NCBI RefSeq assembly: GCF_014635285.1
Contig: NZ_BMCR01000001.1
Span: forward strand, 372,001-436,000
DNA from: Stappia taiwanensis
GTDB lineage: Bacteria; Pseudomonadota; Alphaproteobacteria; Rhizobiales; Stappiaceae
Length of the DNA stretch: 64,000 bases
Reading direction: 5' to 3'
Shown: positions 30,261 to 37,689 of the stretch, piece after piece
How positions within the stretch are numbered: the first letter of the stretch is position 1
Layout of the letters: each line of letters begins with the position of its first letter
The notes under the pieces: model-generated
The model's database searches: none
Seen by the model: only the letters and a program-made list of their open reading frames with translations
What the model was told of the DNA's origin: nothing
Position numbers and translations under genes: made by a program

Positions 30261-31069
30261 GCTGCCACTGCCCGCGCACGCTCCAGCCGATAGACCGCAT
30301 AGACCCCACCGGCCACCAGCAGTCCGGCGATGGCCCAGGCGACCGGCCCGGAGCTGGTGGCTATGGTCGCCACCGTGCCGGCCAGGCCGGTGATGAGCCC
30401 CCACAAGCTCGGTTCCTTCGCGGCCTTCTTGGCGATGGCGATCGCGCTAGTATCCTCGTCCAGCGCCTTGCCAGAGGGCTCTCGGGCCGGTTTGGGCGCG
30501 GGGACTGCGGTTGGTCGCATGGTGGCGAGCAACGTCGCGCGGTCGATCACCCCAATGTCATCATCCTGCGCGCCGGCCGTTCGGCCCATGACACGTGCAG
30601 TCCAGCCGCGACCGAACGTCGACCAGGTGCGCAAGCCGCGCAAGAAGACCATGCGCCGCTCGCACAGCGCTTTGATCGCGTCGATGATCCGTGCGGACCT
30701 GGCAGCCTCCAGCGTCTTCTCGCCCAGGTGACCGTCGACGCGGACACGCAACACCTCCTGCAGGTGGCGGATGCCGCGGCCGGGCCCCGAATTGACCGCA
30801 TAGTCAAAGACCGCGTAGTCCAGACCGGCGGGCAGGCTGTCGCCCTGCACCGCATCCCAGTACTGCCGACGATAGATCGACCGCACTTCATCGTCTTCGA
30901 TCTGACGCACCGACCGGGTGGGCAGCTTCTGCCGCCGGCGCCAGGCGGTATAGACCTGCTGGGTCACTCCCTTGTTCGTGGCTCCGCCAGGATCGTTCGG
31001 GTGATCCGAGTACCCACCCTCGTGCGCGAGAACCCAAGTCAGGCATGCGCTGAAATTGCCGATGGCCAT
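30257..31069 (-). CDS. Endolysin: GH108 muramidase with peptidoglycan-binding domain and C-terminal membrane helix
   Basis: This 270-residue protein has an N-terminal glycosyl hydrolase 108 domain with the catalytic Glu in AHEGGYSDHPNDPGGATNKGV and YDYAVNSGPGRG-type core. A peptidoglycan-binding type-3 segment follows (about 90-150, DGHLGEKTLEAA). The tail (about 210-270) carries one or two hydrophobic helices (LWGLITGLAGTVATIA; VAWAIAGLLVAGGVYAVY), unusual for a soluble lysozyme. The enzyme degrades the cell wall at lysis. The C-terminal anchor may hold it in the membrane until release. Confidence 0.9.
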   Translation of the reverse strand: MAIGNFSACLTWVLAHEGGYSDHPNDPGGATNKGVTQQVYTAWRRRQKLPTRSVRQIEDDEVRSIYRRQYWDAVQGDSLPAGLDYAVFDYAVNSGPGRGIRHLQEVLRVRVDGHLGEKTLEAARSARIIDAIKALCERRMVFLRGLRTWSTFGRGWTARVMGRTAGAQDDDIGVIDRATLLATMRPTAVPAPKPAREPSGKALDEDTSAIAIAKKAAKEPSLWGLITGLAGTVATIATSSGPVAWAIAGLLVAGGVYAVYRLERARAVAA

Positions 31070-31249
31070 AGGGAGCCCTCCATTGCTTTAGATCTCAGAA
31101 TAAAGTGGGTCTGATGAGATCAATTGCGGTCCTCGATCATGTCGGCGACAGCACAAAGGCCGGCAAAATAAGATTGCGAAAATTTGAAATGCAAAATATG
31201 GTTGCGTCGCGCAATCGCATGAATTCCAAATTCTTTATTGGCGGACCTG

Positions 31250-32302
31250 ATGCTGAATACTATCGAAAAAGAACGTTGCTATAGAACCTTCCTATCTGAG
31301 GATCAGGTTATTTGGGCTTACAGGATAATATTGGATCGTGATCCAGAGTCGCAGGAAGCGATTGAAAGGCATCGCCGCCATTCCTCATTGGAAGAACTTA
31401 GGTCTATATTGCTAAATTCCCCAGAGTACAAAGAAAAGAAAGAAAAGGTTTTTTGGGGTGCGTCCGATCTGGACCGTTTTGTTATGGAGGTTGATAATAA
31501 CGGAGGGCCAGAGGCGCCCAAAACGAAGGAGTTGTACCGAAAGTTCCGTTATATATCATCGGTTTCAGTAGATAGTAGCCTCGATCCGTACTCAGATGCG
31601 TATGTGAAACAGCAAATTTCTCTTCATGAAGAAATCTCTAACCGGCATCTAAATCAGCACGAGAACGAACAGACACCTTTTGATATGGATCGTCATATTT
31701 GCGCCCCGAACCCTTATGGCCGGCGAAGCGTCGAGAATATTGGTTATCACATCAGTCAACTCGCGAATGTTATGTTCCGCTCAGGTTTGGCGCGGGGCAC
31801 GAGACTGCTCGATATGGGATGCGGTTGGGGGATGACCAGCGAACTGTTTGCTTTCGCTGGAATGGACGTAACGGCAGTAGATATAAATCCACGATTTGTT
31901 GAACTCATAAATAGAAGGCGTGAGAAGTCAGGTCTCCCGATTAAAGCCTTGGTCGGATCTTTCGAAGAAATACCGACAGAGGGAAAATTTGATGCGGTGT
32001 TGTTTTATGAATGTCTTCATCATGCTGTTAGGCCTTGGGTTGCGCTGAATCAGGTTCAAAAACTACTAAAGCCTGGTGGTAAACTCCTTCTCGCCGGAGA
32101 GCCGATTAATAATGATTGGCCCAATTGGGGGCTGAGACTCGATGCGAGGTCAGTCTACGTCATGCGCAAGCATGGATGGTTCGAAAGTGGGTGGAGCCCT
32201 AAGTTTATTCGCGAATGCATAGAAAGGTCAGGTTTCCATGTGACGCGCCTTAGTAAGGATCCACATCCTGTCGATTGGATTGTCGTTGCCGAAAAAATCT
32301 AG
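31250..32302 (+). CDS. SAM-dependent methyltransferase with DUF4214-like N-terminus
   Basis: This protein of about 350 residues has an N-terminal segment (YRIILDRDPESQEAIERH, LLNSPEY) resembling the DUF4214-type repeats of glycan-modifying proteins. A class I methyltransferase domain follows, with motif I LLDMGCGWGMTSELFAF and VTAVDINPRFVEL. The gene is clearly AT-richer than its surroundings and runs against the late operon, its stop overlapping the spike stop. It looks like a cargo gene for modifying host surface sugar. Start: ATG at 31250 (weak GGA upstream); a TTG at 31238 would add four residues. Confidence 0.8.
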   Translation: MLNTIEKERCYRTFLSEDQVIWAYRIILDRDPESQEAIERHRRHSSLEELRSILLNSPEYKEKKEKVFWGASDLDRFVMEVDNNGGPEAPKTKELYRKFRYISSVSVDSSLDPYSDAYVKQQISLHEEISNRHLNQHENEQTPFDMDRHICAPNPYGRRSVENIGYHISQLANVMFRSGLARGTRLLDMGCGWGMTSELFAFAGMDVTAVDINPRFVELINRRREKSGLPIKALVGSFEEIPTEGKFDAVLFYECLHHAVRPWVALNQVQKLLKPGGKLLLAGEPINNDWPNWGLRLDARSVYVMRKHGWFESGWSPKFIRECIERSGFHVTRLSKDPHPVDWIVVAEKI

Positions 32303-34650
32303 GCGTGCCGTATCAAGGTAATCTTGAGTGCTCCGGTCACGAGATCTTGCGTTGACGGAGTGCGGTTATGAAACCGCACAGAGATAACGCCTGGGCTGGA
32401 TACGCATCCGGACAGTTGCATGTTGCTGTTCACGACTGCTGTGTGGTTGACGATTACCGTGTCACCAAGGCGCGCGCCAGGCACGACAACCGTTGTGTTC
32501 TGGTGCGCGTCAGCCGCTGTGGATGGTATGTCCCAAGTGGAAGAGACGCGGATGATGTCGGAGCCCTGCAAGACTTCTGTGCATGGGTGTTCGGAATTTA
32601 TTTCGCCGCTGGTATTATTCGAGAATCTAACGCTTGAGTAGGTAACTCCATGATCGGAGACGTTTGTATTAATTCCGTAGCCACTATTGTCATGAATCGC
32701 ACTGTCGCCAATATTAATGCGGGCTAGTGCATCATCAACACGTATTCCATCCGCGCCGCAGTTGAAGAACCTGCATCCTCCAGAAATTTCCATTCGTCCA
32801 CTGAGCCGCCTGACGTGAAGCCCGTGCGTTGCGCTTGATGCAATCCAAGTGCGGCTCATTTGAATGAGAAGGTTACCAGGATCGTTGATGTCGATACATG
32901 GCCCGTAATTGGTGACATCGTATGCCCCTCCCAATAGAAAGAGCTCGCGATTGCGCTCGGCAACAATTGATTGATCTACAAGCAGGTGACTATCGTTCTT
33001 GATGTAGTCGCCATCGCCGAGATAGAGGCCGCCAAAGCCGCCTGCTAGGTGAACTGCAATGCCGTTGCGCGCGATCTTGTAGGGCGCCCTAAAAAAGAGG
33101 CCTGCCTTTGGGCCGGAGAGTGCGCCATTCACGATGACCGCGGTGCCGGCACAGCCCCAAATATTATGGGGATCAAAGATTGTATTATCGACAGCATCAA
33201 ACCATACGCCATGATTGAGCTTCTGGCCGACAGCGTTCCACCGCTCCTGCGACATGGCGTCGATAGAGAGCTCGCTGTTCACGAATTTTCTGAGGTGGAC
33301 GGCCGTCCCCGAAGTCATTTTGCGTATGCTGTCAACAGTAATTGATTGGATATGGACATTATGCACCGTGGCGACACCGTCGCCGAGTTCAAACAAGTCC
33401 ACGACTGCGCTCGGCCCGGCATAGACCAGCCTGACCGAGCCCGCCCCTGCGGTTTGAATCGCATAGGACGATGTGTGCTTCGTAAGCGTTGCAGTGAAAA
33501 GCGCCGTGCCAGGGTCGATGCGAGCACCGCCTCCTTCAGGTATAGCGTCGAGCCATGCCTGCAACGCAGCGGTGTCATCACTTCCATAGCAGTACTCTGC
33601 GTCAAAAACGCTCGTGCTCGCAGCGTCTGATAATTCTACGCTTGTAGATGAGTTGACGCTGGCGATCACCGTGATGAGTTCAGTCCCTCCGGCGCCAGCT
33701 CCCTCTACTCCGATAATCTTGCCAACGTCTTCCGGCTTGAAAATTGCCAATGCGCTGTTGAATGTCGTGGCAGATGCTGAAACGCTTCCAGCGCGACCAA
33801 AAACGGCATCGAACCGAGCGCCATACATGCGTGGTGTTGGCTGCCTGACAGATAATCGCCAGAAAGCTCCGTCGGCTGATTTCAACCAACCAGCATTAAC
33901 CGGTTCACTCGCAAAGCGCGTGTAGAGCCCGCCGCCGCCGTCTCCTGGCAGGTAATATCCGGCGACATAGATAGCTGACACACGCGCGGAGATCCTGGCA
34001 TTCTGGACGTCGCTACAAGTGTCGAATCTCGCGGTGGCGATCTGTGCAGCCGTCGCAGCCGCATCCGCAGCAGCCATTTGAGCTGCATCTGCGGCGGCCG
34101 CTGCCATCACGGCATTTTCAGCAGCGGTCGCAATGTCGTCCGCGCTGCCGCCGTCAACGAGATTGCCGGCCTCATCTGTGACCAGGAAACGACCGGCATT
34201 CGCCGGTATGTTAAGCACCGGCGGCGTGCGGTCGTGCTGCACAATCATTGCGCGGCCGAGATCGCGCCGCAGCTCTTGCAACGTGGTGGCTGTTTTGCTC
34301 AGCTCCTTTTCCAACTCGGACGGCTTCAGGCCACCACCCATGAAAAGTGCGACGGACCGCTCCGGCGTGCGGGCGCTGTAGACGACGAACGAGGTTGTGA
34401 TCGGATGGACGTGATCAAAGGTGATCGAGAACGTGTCGTACGTTGACCCGCTGGTCTTGGTGACCGTGACGCTTGCGTCGCGGGAGAACCCGGCATCGTC
34501 AGAGTGACGGACATCGACCACCACATCCTCGATGTCGAAGATATGAAAATCGAACGGTCCATAGGTTGCGCTGGTGCCGTCGCACACCAGCACACCCGAC
34601 GAGCGGGTTTCTCGGGGCAGGGGATAGGGTTGCGCCACTTTAGCCTCCAT
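32299..34650 (-). CDS. Tail spike with T7-fibre-like N-terminus and beta-helix
   Basis: This 783-residue receptor-binding protein has an N-terminal particle-binding domain (about 1-150) similar to the T7 gp17 N-terminus (AQPYPLPRETRSSGVLVCDGTSATYGPFDF...DFHI). An Ala-rich helix (about 165-210) follows, then a pectate-lyase-like beta-helix region (about 340-690, GSDDTAALQAWLDAIPEGG onward) that probably binds or cleaves host polysaccharide. A small jelly-roll-like C-terminal domain ends the protein. It is the last large gene of the late operon before lysis genes. Its C-terminal coding part is AT-richer than the N-terminal part, a sign of exchange. Confidence 0.9.
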   Translation of the reverse strand: MEAKVAQPYPLPRETRSSGVLVCDGTSATYGPFDFHIFDIEDVVVDVRHSDDAGFSRDASVTVTKTSGSTYDTFSITFDHVHPITTSFVVYSARTPERSVALFMGGGLKPSELEKELSKTATTLQELRRDLGRAMIVQHDRTPPVLNIPANAGRFLVTDEAGNLVDGGSADDIATAAENAVMAAAAADAAQMAAADAAATAAQIATARFDTCSDVQNARISARVSAIYVAGYYLPGDGGGGLYTRFASEPVNAGWLKSADGAFWRLSVRQPTPRMYGARFDAVFGRAGSVSASATTFNSALAIFKPEDVGKIIGVEGAGAGGTELITVIASVNSSTSVELSDAASTSVFDAEYCYGSDDTAALQAWLDAIPEGGGARIDPGTALFTATLTKHTSSYAIQTAGAGSVRLVYAGPSAVVDLFELGDGVATVHNVHIQSITVDSIRKMTSGTAVHLRKFVNSELSIDAMSQERWNAVGQKLNHGVWFDAVDNTIFDPHNIWGCAGTAVIVNGALSGPKAGLFFRAPYKIARNGIAVHLAGGFGGLYLGDGDYIKNDSHLLVDQSIVAERNRELFLLGGAYDVTNYGPCIDINDPGNLLIQMSRTWIASSATHGLHVRRLSGRMEISGGCRFFNCGADGIRVDDALARINIGDSAIHDNSGYGINTNVSDHGVTYSSVRFSNNTSGEINSEHPCTEVLQGSDIIRVSSTWDIPSTAADAHQNTTVVVPGARLGDTVIVNHTAVVNSNMQLSGCVSSPGVISVRFHNRTPSTQDLVTGALKITLIRHA

Positions 34651-34711
34651 CGTTCACACGATGATGCAGGCGTGACGGAAGAGTTAAGTGGGGTGCTGGC
34701 AGGTCGGGATG

Positions 34712-37270
34712 TCAAGGACGAGCAGCAACGCCAGGTGCCCGGTCGGGCGAGGCATCGCCGGGCTCCCACCAGTATTCCTGACCGGTGCGGCGCTTGAGGT
34801 TCTGCTGACGGGCCTTGAAGCTCTTTGCCGCGCCCGGGTCGACCATCCACTGAAGCTGATCGAGCACCATTCGCCGATAGGCGGCGCGCGTGGCCCACCA
34901 ACTGGAGAGCACCGGCGTGTAGCGCCCGGCGAAATTCACCGCTTCGCGACCGGCGTTTGTCTTCTCACCGCGCGCGCCTTCCAGCGCATTGCCCACGGTC
35001 AGGCCGAACAGGTCGGAGCCGAAGTTCAATCCCGGACCAACAAACGACGAGGCGACGCCGCCACCGAAGCGGTTGGAGCTGGCCGAGGCGAAATCTCCGA
35101 GCAGGCCGAAGCCGCCACCCTGAAAGGCCGCACGCACCCAGAACTGGCTGTTGCGCGGATCCATCTCCTCAAGGTCCTTGCCGTCGGCCAGGTTCTTGAT
35201 CTGTATGGCGATGGCGCCGCCGATCGTCAGGCCGATGGCGAGCTGCGCAAAATAGGCCGGGGCCGCGAACCGGCCGGCACTGTCGAGCGCTCCGATCCGC
35301 GTCATCGCCTCGATCTGCAATGTGGTCAGCGACAGCCCAAAACTCTTGAACTGGAGGCCGAAATCGGCGAATTCGCCCAAAGGCGTGCCGCGCTCCACAC
35401 TGCCGGTCACCCAGCTCCGGGCGTTCGGCGTGCCGCTTGGTACCGCCCGTTCGGTCCAGCTCGCGATCAGCTCGGCATATTTCTCGGCGACCAGCCGGTG
35501 CGGAATGCGGTCTTGCTCCGCAAGATCCGACAAGCGCCCCTCGCTTGCCATGATCGAGGATGGGGTGATGAAGCCGTGATCATCGACCGAGTCGCGCATG
35601 ATGTCCCAGTCGTCTGCGGTGATGCCGAACCCCTCCAGCGCCGCGCGCAGACGCTCCGGCAGTGCCTCCAGGCGATTGCCCGCCATGTCCGCCAGCGCGG
35701 CATGCCAGCTTCGGGCATGTGCGATCCGCCGACCACTGGTGATCGGCTTGAGGCCGAAGGCCATCATCGAACGGTCGACCATGTATTTCGACCAGTTGGA
35801 GCCGAGAACGAGCCCGGCAAAACGCGCCTCGGCTTCCATCACCTGAAGGTATTCGTCCCAGATGGCCCCGTCGCGCAGGACCTCCTTGCGGGTCTTGGCC
35901 GAGAGTGTTTTCAGCAAACCGCCAACGTCGCGCATGACCGGGAGGCCAGCGAGCTTCTTCGACATAGCCTCCACGAATGGATCCGTCGCGGCCGCGACGA
36001 TCGAGGCGGAGCCGAGCAGGGCGGAGTTCATCACGTTCTTGACATTGGCCGTCAGCGTGGCGACCCCGGCAGCCGCGACCGGCCGGCCGCGCAGATGGGC
36101 ATAGAGGCCGCGCAGGCGCCATTCAGCGTGACTGCCGGGTTGGGTTCCGGTTGCCCAGCGGGCCGTCTGACCGGTCTCGCGCGCGAGCGAAGGGGCGCCC
36201 GTGGTCGAGACGGCAACCTCGCGCCGGACGTTCTGGATCATCCATTCAAGCATCGCATCCGGGTTCGGCCCGAGCGTTTCCATCGCGGCGATGTCCTTCG
36301 CCATCGAATTTATGTGGTTGAAGATCGTCTCGATCACGTCGCCGGTGCCGAATTCCGCGTTGTAGCTCTGCCAGTGCGCCGGCGATTTGGCCACGAGAAT
36401 TCGGGCGTCCTGCCGCTGGCTCGCCAATGCGCCCTTGCCGGTCCCGCGCAAGGATGGCTCCATATGCGCCCAGCCTTCGGTTGTGACCTGGTCGAACATG
36501 CGGTCAAGGAACCGATCCGCACCGGCATCGCCGATCGGCTCACCGGTGAGCGGGTTCACCGACCGGTCGAAATCGAAGGCTTCCTTGGCTTTCGCGATCC
36601 AGTTGGCCTTGGCCTTGACGATCGTTTCCGCGCCGCCGGCCTTGCGCATCTTCAACCCGTCATGCGTATGCGGAAGGCCGAAATCCTTCAGCTTGGCAAT
36701 CGCGCCGCCGGCGGCATTGAAGCGCTGGCGCAGATCTTCAAACACCTCGGAAATCGACTGCGCCAGGGCGGCGGCCGTCTCATTGCCGGACGGCTCACCG
36801 TGAAGATCCTTCACCAGGTCCTCGATGTCGGCGAGGTTATGACGCATGCCCGTGACCGCGCCTCGTCGCCAATGCCACATGGCTTCGTTGAGCCGGCCCT
36901 GGGCCAGCATGATGATGGCTTCGGATCGACCACGGATCGAGGAATAGCCCCGATAGCCATAGTGCGACAGCACGCCCATGGCCGCCTCGAACACGTCCGG
37001 GCGTCCCTTCTCGTCGCGATAGCCAATCAACTCGCCCTTGAGCCGCTGCCGCGCCCGCTCCATCAGGGCGGCGCGGCGGCGCTTCTCGATCGCTTGCATC
37101 TTCAGTTCGCTGGAAAGCCGCTCGCGGGCGAGCCGCGCCGCCTCCTCATCGCCCAGCGACATGCGCGCTTCGGCAAAGCGGGCGTCGAAATCATCGTTGA
37201 GCGCCTGCGCTTCCTCGCGTGAGAGCGCGCCCTGTTCGACGGCAGAGATCAGGCAATCGCTGAACGACAT
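34712..37270 (-). CDS. Large internal virion (ejection) protein
   Basis: This 852-residue protein is mostly helical, with charged N-terminal coiled segments (about 1-90) and some hydrophobic stretches in the last third (about 690-720, YFAQLAIGLTIGGAIAIQI). It lies where T7-like phages encode gp15/gp16-type core proteins that are ejected into the host. No enzymatic motif was seen; it has no lysozyme domain, which is on the neighbour at 40077-42818. It is 2 nt from the small AT-rich gene to its right. Confidence 0.72.
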   Translation of the reverse strand: MSFSDCLISAVEQGALSREEAQALNDDFDARFAEARMSLGDEEAARLARERLSSELKMQAIEKRRRAALMERARQRLKGELIGYRDEKGRPDVFEAAMGVLSHYGYRGYSSIRGRSEAIIMLAQGRLNEAMWHWRRGAVTGMRHNLADIEDLVKDLHGEPSGNETAAALAQSISEVFEDLRQRFNAAGGAIAKLKDFGLPHTHDGLKMRKAGGAETIVKAKANWIAKAKEAFDFDRSVNPLTGEPIGDAGADRFLDRMFDQVTTEGWAHMEPSLRGTGKGALASQRQDARILVAKSPAHWQSYNAEFGTGDVIETIFNHINSMAKDIAAMETLGPNPDAMLEWMIQNVRREVAVSTTGAPSLARETGQTARWATGTQPGSHAEWRLRGLYAHLRGRPVAAAGVATLTANVKNVMNSALLGSASIVAAATDPFVEAMSKKLAGLPVMRDVGGLLKTLSAKTRKEVLRDGAIWDEYLQVMEAEARFAGLVLGSNWSKYMVDRSMMAFGLKPITSGRRIAHARSWHAALADMAGNRLEALPERLRAALEGFGITADDWDIMRDSVDDHGFITPSSIMASEGRLSDLAEQDRIPHRLVAEKYAELIASWTERAVPSGTPNARSWVTGSVERGTPLGEFADFGLQFKSFGLSLTTLQIEAMTRIGALDSAGRFAAPAYFAQLAIGLTIGGAIAIQIKNLADGKDLEEMDPRNSQFWVRAAFQGGGFGLLGDFASASSNRFGGGVASSFVGPGLNFGSDLFGLTVGNALEGARGEKTNAGREAVNFAGRYTPVLSSWWATRAAYRRMVLDQLQWMVDPGAAKSFKARQQNLKRRTGQEYWWEPGDASPDRAPGVAARP

Positions 37271-37272
37271 GA

Positions 37273-37686
37273 TCAGTCCTTTTCTGCATCACCTGCGCGC
37301 TTGCGTAAGTTATTCTCTCTTAGAAGATCATCATATTTTTTCGTATTGGGGCGATCTGTTATAAGGTGGTCAATGATTTTCAGCATAGCATCATCTTTCG
37401 TTGCGAATTGCCCCTTCCAGAGACTTCGCTTTATATCGAGGCTGTGCCTTAGAAGCTCTTCTTTCGCCTTCTTTGAAAACGGCACGCCTGAGTACTTTTC
37501 CACAAGCTTGATCCCCCAATCTCGTGCGGCAGAAATTCCGTCCTTCCTCGGCGGTTCTCTAAGGATGGCAAGACCAATCTCCACCATTTTGATGTTGTGT
37601 TCACGTCTCTTGGCCATCCATTGAAATACTCCTGTAACAGCACCGCCTCCAAGGAATGCACCGAACAGGGTCACGAAGAAGTCCAT
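37273..37686 (-). CDS. Small membrane-anchored protein of unknown function, AT-rich insertion
   Basis: This 137-residue protein starts MDFFVTLFGAFLGGGAVTGVFQWM, a single N-terminal membrane helix, and continues as a charged cytoplasmic helical domain (MVEIGLAILREP...KKAKEELLRHSLDIKRSLWKG). No family was recognised. Base composition is visibly AT-richer than both flanking genes. It sits between two internal virion genes with 2-3 nt gaps, a place where T7-like phages have no gene. It may be a recently acquired cargo gene, for example for superinfection exclusion; this is inference only. Confidence 0.7.
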   Translation of the reverse strand: MDFFVTLFGAFLGGGAVTGVFQWMAKRREHNIKMVEIGLAILREPPRKDGISAARDWGIKLVEKYSGVPFSKKAKEELLRHSLDIKRSLWKGQFATKDDAMLKIIDHLITDRPNTKKYDDLLRENNLRKRAGDAEKD

Positions 37687-37689
37687 TGA

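Noticed and set aside
34688-37222. 844-codon frame opposite the internal virion gene
   Set aside because: Shadow of the minus-strand gene in the late operon; no ribosome site or domain.
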